Program-made: the position numbers and the translations under genes
In this document: piece by piece, positions 20,765 to 30,079 of the stretch
Numbering within the stretch: the first letter of the stretch is position 1
How the letters are laid out: each line of letters opens with the position of its first letter
Origin: Cupriavidus agavae
Lineage (GTDB): Bacteria; Pseudomonadota; Gammaproteobacteria; Burkholderiales; Burkholderiaceae
Assembly (NCBI RefSeq): GCF_004217045.1
Contig: NZ_SGXM01000001.1
Span: forward strand, 1,116,001-1,180,000
Direction of reading: 5' to 3'
Length of the DNA stretch: 64,000 nt
The notes under the pieces: model-generated
The model's database searches: none
Seen by the model: the letters and a program-made list of their open reading frames with translations, nothing else
What the model was told of the DNA's origin: nothing

Positions 20765-22228
20765 ATGCGTCTTGTCCAGAAAGCACTCACATTCGATGAT
20801 GTGCTGCTCGTACCGGCCTATTCGGCCGTCCTGCCCCGGGATGTTTCCCTCCGCACCAGCCTGACCCGTTCGATCGAACTCAACATTCCGCTGCTGTCCG
20901 CCGCCATGGATACAGTGACGGAAGCCCGCCTTGCCATCGCCATGGCACAGGCCGGCGGTATCGGTATCGTCCACAAGAACCTGAAGCCCGCCGACCAGGC
21001 CCGCGAAGTAGCGCGCGTCAAGCGCTACGAGTCGGGCGTGCTGCGTGATCCGATCACCATTTCGCCCGACATGAAGGTGCGCGATGTGATCGCCCTGTCG
21101 CAGCAGCATGGCATTTCGGGTTTCCCTGTGCTCGAGGGCAAGACCGTAGTCGGCATCATCACCAACCGCGACCTGCGCTTCGAGGAAGAACTCGACGCCC
21201 CGGTGCGCGCCAAGATGACCCCGCGCGACAAGCTGGTGACCGTCGCCGAGGGTGCCCCGCTCGAGGAAGCCAAGCGCCTGATGAACCGCCACCGCCTGGA
21301 GCGCGTGCTGGTGGTCAACAGCGCATTCGAGCTGCGCGGCCTGATTACCGTGAAGGACATCCAGAAGGCCGTGGACAACCCGCTGGCCAGCAAGGATGCC
21401 CATGGCCAACTGCGCGTAGGCGCCGCGGTGGGCGTGGGCCCCGATAACGACGAACGCGTGGAACTGCTGGTCAAGGCCGGCGTCGACGTGATCGTGGTGG
21501 ATACCGCGCACGGCCATAGCCAGGGCGTGCTGGACCGCGTGCGCTGGGTCAAGCAGAACTTCCCGCAGGTGCAGGTGATCGGCGGCAACATCGCCACCGG
21601 CGCCGCCGCGCTGGCGCTGGTCGAGCATGGCGCCGATGGCGTCAAGGTCGGTATCGGCCCGGGCTCGATCTGCACCACGCGTATCGTGGCCGGTGTGGGC
21701 GTGCCCCAGATCACCGCCGTGTCGAACGTGGCCGAGGCCCTGAAGGGCACCGGCGTGCCGCTGATCGCCGATGGTGGCGTCCGTTACTCGGGCGACGTGG
21801 CCAAGGCGCTGGCGGCTGGCGCGCATACCGTGATGATGGGCGGCATGTTCTCGGGCACCGAAGAGGCGCCCGGCGAGGTGTTCCTGTTCCAGGGCCGCTC
21901 GTTCAAGAGCTACCGCGGCATGGGCTCGGTGGGCGCGATGAAGGATGGCGCGGCCGACCGCTACTTCCAGGAAGACAACACCGCGAACGTCGACAAACTC
22001 GTGCCGGAAGGCATCGAGGGACGCGTGGCCTACAAGGGCCCGGTCCAGGCGATCATCCACCAGCTTACCGGTGGTATTCGTGCGTCGATGGGCTATTGCG
22101 GTGCCAGCTCGATCCCGCAGTGGCACGAGACTGCCGAATTCGTGCAGATCACGGCCGCGGGCATGCGTGAATCGCACGTCCATGACGTGCAGATCACGAA
22201 GGAAGCCCCGAACTACCATATCGACTGA
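20765..22228 (+). CDS. guaB: Inosine-5'-monophosphate dehydrogenase
   Basis: This enzyme oxidises IMP to XMP with NAD+, the committed step to GMP. The 487-residue protein has the barrel start [13 protein letters not shown] and two CBS domains inserted at about residues 94-210. The catalytic loop [11 protein letters not shown] carries active-site Cys303. The flap region is near [10 protein letters not shown] and Arg/Tyr follow. The ATG has a GAGGATT site. It is followed by a small membrane protein gene and guaA, which completes GMP synthesis. Confidence 0.97.
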   Translation: MRLVQKALTFDDVLLVPAYSAVLPRDVSLRTSLTRSIELNIPLLSAAMDTVTEARLAIAMAQAGGIGIVHKNLKPADQAREVARVKRYESGVLRDPITISPDMKVRDVIALSQQHGISGFPVLEGKTVVGIITNRDLRFEEELDAPVRAKMTPRDKLVTVAEGAPLEEAKRLMNRHRLERVLVVNSAFELRGLITVKDIQKAVDNPLASKDAHGQLRVGAAVGVGPDNDERVELLVKAGVDVIVVDTAHGHSQGVLDRVRWVKQNFPQVQVIGGNIATGAAALALVEHGADGVKVGIGPGSICTTRIVAGVGVPQITAVSNVAEALKGTGVPLIADGGVRYSGDVAKALAAGAHTVMMGGMFSGTEEAPGEVFLFQGRSFKSYRGMGSVGAMKDGAADRYFQEDNTANVDKLVPEGIEGRVAYKGPVQAIIHQLTGGIRASMGYCGASSIPQWHETAEFVQITAAGMRESHVHDVQITKEAPNYHID

Positions 22229-22339
22229 TCCTGACCCCGCCCCTGGCCGGACATGCCGGCCCCGGGGCGTCACGGCCGCGCTGGTTTCGTCGGTGTCGAC
22301 GAGGCCGCGCGGCCGCGCTGCAACTAGGAGCGCCCATCC

Positions 22340-23038
22340 ATGAAGGTACTGCTGCGAGCCGTTCTGTTTTTCGATGCGCTGCTCGACCTGCTGATCGGCA
22401 TGCTGCTGCTGATGTCGCCGTTCACCACGCTCTACGCCGCGTTGCAACTGCCCGTGCCGGAGCCGGCGCTGTTCGGCCAGTTGCTCGGCGCCGCCACGGT
22501 CGGCATGGCCTGGCTGCTGTTCTCGGCGGCCGTCAACGGGCACATGACAGTGCCGGTGGCGCGCACGGTTGGCTGGGTGAACCTGGTCAGCGCGATCCTG
22601 ATTGCGGTCTGGACGCTGTTCCTCGACATGCCCGTGCAGGGCGCGGGCAAGGTGTGGCTGCTGACGATGGCCGCCATGCTGCTGTTCTTCGCCATCGTGC
22701 AGATTCCCGCCGCGAAGAAGGTCCGGCTGCGCGAGCGGGCGCTTGCCGAGCAGGAAAGGGCCAGCCGTGAGGCACGGCCTGCCGAAGTCCATTATCCGAA
22801 CCACGCCGATGTCCGCGACGCCCGCGACGTGACTGACGTAAGCGACGTGACCGTTGTGACCGACCGCGGCGCCGCCCGCCCGGCGCGTCCGGCGACGTCC
22901 CCAGCATCCCCCGAATACCGGCGCGAGCCGGTCATCACGCCGCCCCCCGGTTACGGGCCGGGCACCGAAGTGATGCCCGATTCCGACCCGGAAGCAACGC
23001 CAACTGCCCATCATGCACGACAAAATCCTCATCCTTGA
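22340..23038 (+). CDS. Membrane protein of unknown function between guaB and guaA
   Basis: I cannot name a family for this 232-residue protein. Residues 1-130 form about four membrane segments ([57 protein letters not shown]). From about 130 on it is hydrophilic, with repeated VTDVSDV residues and a Pro/Thr-rich tail without predicted structure. A TAGGAG site precedes the ATG. Its 3' end overlaps guaA by 26 bases in another frame, so it is translated in the same transcript as the purine genes. Confidence 0.8.
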   Translation: MKVLLRAVLFFDALLDLLIGMLLLMSPFTTLYAALQLPVPEPALFGQLLGAATVGMAWLLFSAAVNGHMTVPVARTVGWVNLVSAILIAVWTLFLDMPVQGAGKVWLLTMAAMLLFFAIVQIPAAKKVRLRERALAEQERASREARPAEVHYPNHADVRDARDVTDVSDVTVVTDRGAARPARPATSPASPEYRREPVITPPPGYGPGTEVMPDSDPEATPTAHHARQNPHP

Positions 23039-24632
23039 TTTCGGTTCGCAAGTCACGCAACTGATCGCGCGCCGCGTCCGCGAAGCGCACGTCTACTGCG
23101 AGATCCACCCGAACGACGTCACCGACGAATTCGTCCGCGAGTTCGCGCCGAAGGGCGTCATCCTGTCGGGCAGCCACGCCAGCACGTACGAAGACCACCA
23201 GCTGCGCGCGCCGCAGGCCGTGTGGGATCTGGGCGTGCCCGTGCTGGGCATCTGCTACGGCATGCAGACCATGGCCGTGCAACTGGGCGGCAAGGTGGAG
23301 TGGAGCGATTCGCGCGAATTCGGCTACGCCGAGGTGCGCGCCCACGGCCACACCAACCTGCTCGATGGCGTCGAGGATTTCACCACGCCGGAAGGCCACG
23401 GCATGCTCAAGGTCTGGATGAGCCACGGCGACAAGGTCACGGCGCTGCCCGAGGGCTTCAAGCTGATGGCCTCGACCCCGAGCTGCCCGATCGCCGGCAT
23501 GGCCGACGAGGCGCGCGGCTACTACGCGGTGCAGTTCCACCCGGAAGTCACGCATACATCCAAGGGCCGCGAGATGCTGGAGCGCTTCGTGCTCAAGATC
23601 AGCGGCGCCAAGGCGGACTGGGTCATGCGCGACCACATTGCCGAAGCCGTCCAGAAAATCCGCGAGCAGGTAGGCGACGAGGAGGTGATCCTGGGCCTGT
23701 CCGGTGGCGTGGATTCGTCGGTGGCCGCCGCGCTGATCCATCGCGCCATCGGTGACCAGCTGACCTGCGTGTTCGTCGATCACGGCCTGCTGCGCCAGGA
23801 CGAAGGCAAGATGGTCATGGACATGTTCGCGGGCCGCCTGCACGCGAAGGTCATCCACGTCGATGCCTCGGACCAGTTCCTGGGCCACCTGACCGGCGTG
23901 ACCGACCCCGAGCAGAAGCGCAAGATCATTGGCCGCGAGTTCGTCGAGGTCTTCCAGGCCGAGGCGAAGAAGCTCGGCAATGCCAAGTGGCTGGCGCAGG
24001 GCACGATCTACCCGGACGTGGTGGAATCGGGCGGCACCAAGACCAAGAAGGCGACCACGATCAAGAGCCACCACAACGTGGGCGGCCTGCCGGAAACGCT
24101 GGGCCTGAAGCTGCTGGAACCTCTGCGCGACCTGTTCAAGGACGAAGTCCGCGAACTCGGCGTGGCGCTGGGCTTGCCGCCCGAGATGGTCTACCGCCAC
24201 CCGTTCCCGGGTCCGGGCCTCGGCGTGCGTATCCTGGGCGAGGTCAAGCGCGACTACGCCGACCTGCTGCGCCGGGCGGACGCCATCTTCATCGAGGAAC
24301 TGCGCAAGACCATCGCCACCGAGCAGGACGCCGCCGCCGGCCTGTGCGAGCCGCATCAGGTGGGCAAGAGCTGGTACGACCTGACCAGCCAGGCCTTCGC
24401 GGTCTTCCTGCCCGTGAAATCGGTCGGCGTGATGGGCGATGGCCGCACCTACGACTACGTGGTGGCCCTGCGCGCCGTGCAGACCACGGACTTCATGACC
24501 GCCCACTGGGCACACCTGCCGTACGCACTGCTCGGCCGCTGCTCGAACCGCATCATCAACGAAGTGCGCGGACTGAACCGGGTGGTGTACGACGTGTCCG
24601 GCAAGCCGCCGGCGACGATCGAGTGGGAGTGA
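23013..24632 (+). CDS. guaA: GMP synthase (glutamine-hydrolysing)
   Basis: The enzyme aminates XMP to GMP using glutamine and ATP. The 539-residue product has the class I amidotransferase domain with Cys81 (GICYGMQ) and the His176/Glu178 pair (FHPEV). The ATP pyrophosphatase P-loop SGGVDS is at 230-235, followed by the C-terminal dimerisation domain with KPPATIEWE at the very end. The guaA 3' end is a known integration site for genomic islands, which matters for the odd patch downstream. Confidence 0.97.
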   Translation: MHDKILILDFGSQVTQLIARRVREAHVYCEIHPNDVTDEFVREFAPKGVILSGSHASTYEDHQLRAPQAVWDLGVPVLGICYGMQTMAVQLGGKVEWSDSREFGYAEVRAHGHTNLLDGVEDFTTPEGHGMLKVWMSHGDKVTALPEGFKLMASTPSCPIAGMADEARGYYAVQFHPEVTHTSKGREMLERFVLKISGAKADWVMRDHIAEAVQKIREQVGDEEVILGLSGGVDSSVAAALIHRAIGDQLTCVFVDHGLLRQDEGKMVMDMFAGRLHAKVIHVDASDQFLGHLTGVTDPEQKRKIIGREFVEVFQAEAKKLGNAKWLAQGTIYPDVVESGGTKTKKATTIKSHHNVGGLPETLGLKLLEPLRDLFKDEVRELGVALGLPPEMVYRHPFPGPGLGVRILGEVKRDYADLLRRADAIFIEELRKTIATEQDAAAGLCEPHQVGKSWYDLTSQAFAVFLPVKSVGVMGDGRTYDYVVALRAVQTTDFMTAHWAHLPYALLGRCSNRIINEVRGLNRVVYDVSGKPPATIEWE

Positions 24633-24699
24633 GCTTGGCGCCGCGTTGAAGCGTCTACGGTTCGACCAAAAGAAGGCTGCGGAATAGCGGGTGCTGCAA

Positions 24700-25050
24700 C
24701 TAGGACACGCTTTCCGAAGCCTTGTCTGTCCAGTATTGATAAAGTCGCTCGACATCTTCCGGGCGCTCCAACCGTGGTCGGCGTTTCAGCGAAGCGATTT
24801 TCGCAGCGAGCTTTGCCAGCTCATGGGCGGCCTTGGGATGCCATGCGTTCCTGACCGCCCAATTTCTCATTGTTTCGGGTTCTTCGTAATGACCCATGAG
24901 GCGGAGAATGCGCAAGGTTCGGTCGACATGCATCTTGTCCCTGGGGTGGAGCGTCGCGACGAAACCGTTGATGCAGCCAGTCAGCGAAATCAGCGCCTGC
25001 TCGACTACCGGGTCGGTGATGAGAGGCAGTATTGCGGTTGAGTCGTGCAT
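24700..25050 (-). CDS. Hypothetical protein downstream of guaA
   Basis: I do not recognise this 116-residue protein. It is all-alpha by appearance, with no signal peptide or membrane segment. It has a hydrophobic first third (VVEQALISLTGCINGFV) and a basic second half with KLAAKIASLKRRPRLERPEDVERLYQYW. A GGAG ribosome site six to seven bases before the ATG supports it as a real gene. Its base composition looks less GC-rich than its neighbours, which suggests transfer. It is convergent with guaA. Confidence 0.6.
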   Translation of the reverse strand: MHDSTAILPLITDPVVEQALISLTGCINGFVATLHPRDKMHVDRTLRILRLMGHYEEPETMRNWAVRNAWHPKAAHELAKLAAKIASLKRRPRLERPEDVERLYQYWTDKASESVS

Positions 25051-25182
25051 CGATTTCTCCTTCAGAGTTTATGCGGTAAGAGCGTCGCCAACCGGCGCTT
25101 CGAAGAGGATCACTTTGAGCACGCCGCCCGGTGATGATGTGGATCATTTCGCCGTCATTTGGCTCGCCAGATCAAACGAGTG

Positions 25183-25220
25183 GCGATGTGGGCGACATTG
25201 CCGCCCACGAATCACATCGC
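25183..25220. repeat. Two overlapping perfect dyads in the spacer after the orphan gene
   Basis: GCGATGT (25183-25189) is complementary to ACATCGC (25214-25220). Overlapping with it, GTGGGCG (25188-25194) is complementary to CGCCCAC (25202-25208). Both arm pairs are perfect. They lie in the 281-base spacer 25051-25331, in which I see no convincing gene. Confidence 0.65.
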
Positions 25221-25331
25221 GAAACCTTGAAGGCGTAGATCGAACGGCACAGCGTTTGACCTCGCTCATAGTTCGGCCCTGACGCATCCCCAAACCTTGT
25301 CGCCCCGAAACTCTGAAGCGCAAGGACCCCA

Positions 25332-26405
25332 GTGCAACGCTATGCAATCCTCGATCAGATCGCCGATCTTTCGGTCCGTACCCGCACCGTCGAGGGCCTG
25401 ACGCGGCTGCGCGCCGGGCTTGCCGCGGAGATCCCGGACCGGACCGCCACGCGCACGCTGTTGCTGGCCACCTGGAACATCCGGGAGTTCGACTCGGGCA
25501 AGTATGGTTTTCGGTCTGACGAAGCCTATTGCTATATCGCCGAGATCCTGTCGCGGTTTGATCTGATTGCCGTGCAGGAGGTGCGGGACGGGCTTTATCC
25601 GCTACAGCGCGTTCAGCAGATGCTTGGGCCGTGGTGGGGGTATCTGGTGACGGACGTGACGCTGGGGGTGTCGGGCAACGCCGAGCGGATGGCCTATCTT
25701 TATGATCGCCGCAAGGTGAGGTTTACAGGGTTGGCCGCCGAACTGGTGCTTCCTAAGCCTCGAAACGCCAGGGTGGCGCCAGTGCAGTTGGCGCGATCGC
25801 CGTATCTGGCCGGATTTCAGGCGGGATGGGCCTATCTGACGCTCGCTACGGTGCATATCTACTACGGCACGAGCAAGCCCAATGATGCGCGGCGCCTGGC
25901 GGAAATCACGGCGTTCAGCCAGACCGTGGCCGGTGCCGCCGGCAAGCTGTCGGCGGCGCCGCAGCCCGCCCCAGGCGTCAAGGCCGAGCCAGGCAATCTG
26001 TTGCTGCTTGGCGATTTCAATATCTTCAATCGGCAGGATGTGACCATGGAGGGCATCACGCGGGCCGGGTTTGTCGTGCCCGAGCCGCTGCAGTCGGTGC
26101 CGGGCAGCAACGTGGCGAAAAATCGCCATTACGACCAGATCGCCTACTTCCGGCGCCTGTCGCGCATGCGTCCGACCGGCAGGGCAGGTGTGTTCGACCT
26201 GTACGAGCATGTTTACCGGCTGGCCGATGCGGATCTCTACCAGGCCGAGCGCCAGGTACGGCCAGGCCGCAGCTTCAAGGACTGGCGCACCTACCGCATG
26301 AGCGATCATCTGCCGATGTGGATCGAATTCGATATCGACGATGCCGATGCGTGGCTGGCCGGACGCGTCGCCGCTCCCAGCCAGCCGTTGGCGCTGACTT
26401 CCTAG
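25332..26405 (+). CDS. Endonuclease/exonuclease/phosphatase family protein
   Basis: An EEP-fold metal-dependent hydrolase of 357 residues without signal peptide. The family motifs are in order: LATWNIREF (about 47), VQEVRDG, MAYLYDRRKVRF, GDFNIFN, and the final SDHLPMWIEFD with the catalytic Asp-His. An N-terminal 40-residue helical extension precedes the domain. Whether it acts on DNA, RNA or a phosphoester metabolite cannot be told. The start is GTG at 25332 with AAGGA upstream. Its stop overlaps that of the convergent MFS gene. Confidence 0.85.
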   Translation: MQRYAILDQIADLSVRTRTVEGLTRLRAGLAAEIPDRTATRTLLLATWNIREFDSGKYGFRSDEAYCYIAEILSRFDLIAVQEVRDGLYPLQRVQQMLGPWWGYLVTDVTLGVSGNAERMAYLYDRRKVRFTGLAAELVLPKPRNARVAPVQLARSPYLAGFQAGWAYLTLATVHIYYGTSKPNDARRLAEITAFSQTVAGAAGKLSAAPQPAPGVKAEPGNLLLLGDFNIFNRQDVTMEGITRAGFVVPEPLQSVPGSNVAKNRHYDQIAYFRRLSRMRPTGRAGVFDLYEHVYRLADADLYQAERQVRPGRSFKDWRTYRMSDHLPMWIEFDIDDADAWLAGRVAAPSQPLALTS

Positions 26406-27922
26406 CTCCGCGCTTTGCCGCGCGGGATCGTCAGCATGATCGAGATCGCCGCGACCACGACCATGACGAGGTTGAAGCAAAGCGCCAGGCTGGCCGCCTC
26501 GCGCACGGCAATCTCCCTGCCGCCCTCGAAGGCCATCACGCCGTCAAGCAGCGGCGCCCCGGTATCGGCACGCAGCGCCGTGAAAATGGCCGCCGAAATG
26601 GCCACGCCGAACGCGCCGCCGAGCGACGACGCCATCTTGTAGATGCCGGCCCCGGCGCCGGCCTGGTTCTCGGGCAGGGCCGACAGCGCAGCGTCGGTGG
26701 ACGGCGTGGCGTAGAACGCCAGGCCGATGCCTTGCAGCGCGAACCCGGCAATGACCAGGATCTTGTAGTTCTCCAGCGAAACATGGGTCATGCCGAGCAG
26801 CAGGATCGACAGGCCCGTGATCATGCAGCCCCACAGCATGGGCTTGCGCGATCCGAACCGCTGCAACAGCTTCTCGCCCACGCGGATGAAGCCGATGATC
26901 GTCACCGCGAAACCGATTGTCAGCATGCCCGCCTGCTGGGCCGTGAGCTTGCCGCCGATCTGCACCAGCTGCATGGTCACGATCAGCGTACCCGCCACGC
27001 CATTGAGCATGAAGTTGGAGATCGTCGCGCCGGTATAGGTGCTGTTGCGGAACAGGCGGAAATCAATGAACGGACCTTCCGTGCGCAGTTCGTGCCGCAG
27101 GAAGATCGCCCCGAACACCACGGCAACCGCGGCGATCGACAGCGTCTCGACACTGCCCCAGCCGAGCCGGCTACCCTGCGTGACCACCACCTGCAGCGCG
27201 ATCATCGTGACCATGAAGCTGAAGATGCCGAAGCGGTCGGTCTTTGCATCGAGCGGCACGTTGGCGCGGTTCTCCGGCGTGCCGCGAATCATCAGCAGGC
27301 CAAGCACCGCCACGACCACGGAAGTCAGGAAGATGGCGCGCCAGCCGAAGTTCTGCGTGACGAGGCCGCCGAACAGTGCGCAAAGCCCGGAACCGCCCCA
27401 CGAGCCGATCGACCACAGGCTGATGGCGCGCTGGCGTCCGGCGCCGTGCCAGTATGTCTTGAGCAGCGCCAGGCTGGCCGGCATGATGCACGCCGCCGAC
27501 AGGCCCTGCAGCGCCCGGCCGACGACCAGTGCCGACGCGGCGAGCGTGCCGGTGGGCGCCAGCGCCACCAGCAGCGATCCGGCGATGCTCAGGCAGAAGC
27601 CGATGCGCAGGATGCGCATGCGCCCGACGCGGTCGGCGATGCCGCCCATGAAGACGATGAAGATGCCCGAGAACAGGGCCGTGATGGCCACGGCGATGTT
27701 CATCGTCGTGGCGGGCAGTCCGAGCGACGTGCCCATGTCGGGCGCGATGTTCAGCGTGGTCTGCGCAAACAGCCAGAATGTCAGGACGCCGAGCACGATG
27801 CCGAACAGCAGCCGGTCGTTGCCCTGGAAGTCAGGGATGTCCGCCGCGGCAGCGGCCGGCCGTTGGATCGATGTTGCATTGTTCGGCAGATCTGCCGCGG
27901 TGGAGCCAGATGGTTGTGACAC
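26402..27922 (-). CDS. MFS transporter, DHA2-type drug:proton antiporter
   Basis: A 506-residue major facilitator protein with about fourteen membrane segments. MFS motif A is readable as GGIADRVGRMRILRIG after the second segment. The pattern with LNIAPDMGTSLGLPATTMNIAV in the first segment loop fits DHA2 exporters; the substrate is not predictable. The start is GTG at 27922, behind an AAGGGG site. The upstream frame to 28006 is basic and non-family-like. No regulator gene is adjacent. Confidence 0.87.
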   Translation of the reverse strand: MSQPSGSTAADLPNNATSIQRPAAAAADIPDFQGNDRLLFGIVLGVLTFWLFAQTTLNIAPDMGTSLGLPATTMNIAVAITALFSGIFIVFMGGIADRVGRMRILRIGFCLSIAGSLLVALAPTGTLAASALVVGRALQGLSAACIMPASLALLKTYWHGAGRQRAISLWSIGSWGGSGLCALFGGLVTQNFGWRAIFLTSVVVAVLGLLMIRGTPENRANVPLDAKTDRFGIFSFMVTMIALQVVVTQGSRLGWGSVETLSIAAVAVVFGAIFLRHELRTEGPFIDFRLFRNSTYTGATISNFMLNGVAGTLIVTMQLVQIGGKLTAQQAGMLTIGFAVTIIGFIRVGEKLLQRFGSRKPMLWGCMITGLSILLLGMTHVSLENYKILVIAGFALQGIGLAFYATPSTDAALSALPENQAGAGAGIYKMASSLGGAFGVAISAAIFTALRADTGAPLLDGVMAFEGGREIAVREAASLALCFNLVMVVVAAISIMLTIPRGKARS

Positions 27923-28200
27923 GATGCATTCCCCTTGCCAGGCGAGGCGGCGTCGCCGCCGGTTCAAAATTGGAGATGGGACAGCCCTGAAACCGGATTC
28001 GCCCAAAGTAGCAGCGGCGGGGCGCGCGTACTTTGTGCCAGCACAGGTTCAGCGCCTCTCGCCTGGCGGGGTATGCGAAGGATTGACGCAGGCCAATATG
28101 CGCGGGCCCAATGCGCGCAAACGCACTGACAGTGCAGCACTTTTGCGGCAGGTTGCACGGGCCGGTCGCGAACCGGCGTTGCCCGTGGAAGCGGAGGACC

Positions 28201-29208
28201 ATGCTCACCAATATCCAGGCACTGAGGGCGGTGGCGGCACTCGTCGTGGTGCTGTCGCACCTGCTCGTCACGGCGCGCAGTTACGGCCAGCCGGTCTCGC
28301 TGGCGTTGCCGGACGGGTGGGGCGATTTCGGTGTCGACGTGTTCTTCGTGATCTCGGGCTTCGTCATGGTCTATACGCAGGACCGGCGGCGCCGCACGGC
28401 AGGTGAATTTTTGAGGAACCGGCTATGGCGAATTGTGCCGATCTACTGGTTGCTGACGGGGGCGATGATCGCGCTGCTGATGCTGGCGCCCGGTGCGTTC
28501 CGCGACGAGACACGCAGCGCTGAACTGATCGTGTCGTCGCTGCTGTTCGTGTCGACGCTGGTGGCGGACCGGATGGCGGTGCTGTACGTGGGATGGTCGC
28601 TCGAATACGAAATGCTGTTCTACGGCCTGTTCGCCCTCGGACTCCTGTTCCGCCGCGAGCGGGATGCCTTCCTGTTTCCGGTGGTGGCGCTCGTGGTGCT
28701 GGTCGGACTGGGCTGGAGCCGGCCCCTGGCGCTCGAATTCGTCTTCGGCATGGGCATCGCCCGGCTCCACCGGGCCGGGATGCTGCCGCTGGGCCTGCCG
28801 CTGGCGGCGCTTGGCGCCGGGCTGCTGGCGGCCACACTGGTCTGGCGGCCGGACGCTGACCGGCTGCTGACATGGGGCGTGCCGGCCGCGTTGCTGGTGC
28901 ACGGCGCGCTGACCATGCGGCAGACCGCGTCGCGGATACTGGTCTACCTCGGTGATGCCTCGTACAGCATCTACCTGCTGCAGGTCTTCACTTTGCCTGC
29001 GTTCTACAAGTTCTCCACGCGTCATGCCGACGGCCTGCCATACGATCTGCTCGGCGTGCTCGCTTTGGGATGGACCGTGGCGGCAGCCTGCCTGTTCTAT
29101 CAGTATGTGGAGCGGCCGCTGCTGGCGCTGGGCAGGAAAAAGCCCGGCCGGAGCCGGGCAGATGGCGCGGATGCGCTCAATCCCACTGCGGTGCGAAATC
29201 CGGACTGA
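28201..29208 (+). CDS. Acyltransferase 3 family membrane protein
   Basis: A multi-spanning acyltransferase of the OafA/NodX type that moves acyl groups onto exported sugars or surface polysaccharides. The 335-residue product shows the family's N-terminal pattern IQALRAVAALVVVLSHLL, with the catalytic-type His20, then VDVFFVISGFVMVY and about nine more membrane segments. The ATG at 28201 has a GGAGGA site. No glycan gene cluster is nearby, so the acceptor is unknown. Its last 32 bases overlap the convergent aldo/keto reductase gene. Confidence 0.88.
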   Translation: MLTNIQALRAVAALVVVLSHLLVTARSYGQPVSLALPDGWGDFGVDVFFVISGFVMVYTQDRRRRTAGEFLRNRLWRIVPIYWLLTGAMIALLMLAPGAFRDETRSAELIVSSLLFVSTLVADRMAVLYVGWSLEYEMLFYGLFALGLLFRRERDAFLFPVVALVVLVGLGWSRPLALEFVFGMGIARLHRAGMLPLGLPLAALGAGLLAATLVWRPDADRLLTWGVPAALLVHGALTMRQTASRILVYLGDASYSIYLLQVFTLPAFYKFSTRHADGLPYDLLGVLALGWTVAAACLFYQYVERPLLALGRKKPGRSRADGADALNPTAVRNPD

Positions 29209-29980
29209 CCAGCCGTTCGCCCCGGTCCAGTGCGGCGATGGCGGCCATCTCGGCGTCGGTCAGTTTCAGATCGCGTGCGGCGAGATTGCTGGCGAGATTC
29301 TCGCGCCGGGTCGAGGACGGAATCACCGTGTGCCCCAGTTGCAGTTGCCAGGCCAGCGCGACCTGTGCCGGCGACACGCCATGCGCTGTTGCAATCTGTT
29401 GCAGTACCGGGTCCTCCAGCACCTTGCCGTAGGCCAGCGGCATGTAGCCCGTCACGGCAATGCCGTGCCCGGCCATGAAGTCGGTCACCTTGCGGTTCTG
29501 CAGGAACGGGTGCACCTCGATCTGGTTCGTGGCGATGGCCTTGGCGCCCACCACGTCGATCGCCTGCTTCAGGTGCCCGATCGTGAAATTCGAGACGCCG
29601 ATCTGCCGCGTCAGCCCGGCGGACTGGGCCTCGGCGAGCGCTTCCATCGATTCCCGCAACGGCACGCCGTCATCCTTGGCCGGCCAGTGGATCAGCGTCA
29701 GATCCACGTGATCCACCTGCAGCGCGCCAAGGCTCGCTTCCAGGCTGCTGCGCAGCGTGGCACGGTCCAGATTGGCGAGCCAGATCTTGGTGGTGACGAA
29801 CAGGTCATCGCGCGCCACGCGTGTGGCGGCCAGCGCCTGGCCGATATCGGCCTCGTTGCCGTAGATCTGCGCGGTGTCGATATGGCGGTAGCCAAGTTCC
29901 AGGCCGGTGGACACCGATTCGATGACCGCCTCGCCCTTGAGGCGGAACGTGCCGAGGCCGAGTTGGGGCATGTTTTGCAT
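29177..29980 (-). CDS. Aldo/keto reductase
   Basis: An NADPH-dependent oxidoreductase of the 2,5-diketo-gluconate reductase-like group, 267 residues. The catalytic set is visible: the Asp and Tyr of GYRHIDTAQIYGNE (about 33-46), the Lys of TTKIWL and the His of LTLIHWP. The C-terminal cofactor-binding IPSSTRRENLASN is also present. ATG at 29980 is chosen for the GGAG site eight bases upstream; a GTG at 29989 is also in frame. A LysR gene is divergently transcribed 99 bases away and may control it. Confidence 0.9.
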   Translation of the reverse strand: MQNMPQLGLGTFRLKGEAVIESVSTGLELGYRHIDTAQIYGNEADIGQALAATRVARDDLFVTTKIWLANLDRATLRSSLEASLGALQVDHVDLTLIHWPAKDDGVPLRESMEALAEAQSAGLTRQIGVSNFTIGHLKQAIDVVGAKAIATNQIEVHPFLQNRKVTDFMAGHGIAVTGYMPLAYGKVLEDPVLQQIATAHGVSPAQVALAWQLQLGHTVIPSSTRRENLASNLAARDLKLTDAEMAAIAALDRGERLVSPDFAPQWD

Positions 29981-30029
29981 GGGACGCACTCCGTGGATTG
30001 GGAACAGCGCAAGTGTGCCGGAGCCTTTA

Positions 30030-30039
30030 TTGCCGGCAA
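30030..30039. promoter_or_regulatory. Palindrome in the aldo/keto reductase-LysR spacer
   Basis: TTGCCGGCAA is self-complementary and lies midway between the two divergent start codons. LysR proteins often bind such sites in divergent promoters; the link is inference. Confidence 0.35.
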
Positions 30040-30079
30040 ACCCCGTGATCGACAGAAGACTTTTGACTAGAATTCAACA

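Noticed and set aside
20495..23056. 853-codon open frame opposite guaB and the membrane protein gene
   Set aside because: Antisense shadow crossing two genes and a promoter.
25144..25347. 67-codon minus-strand frame in the spacer after the orphan gene
   Set aside because: Very basic, no ribosome site, crosses the dyads and the start of the EEP gene.
26318..27919. 533-codon frame opposite the MFS transporter
   Set aside because: Gln/Arg/His/Asp-rich antisense translation; the MFS frame has membrane segments and motif A.
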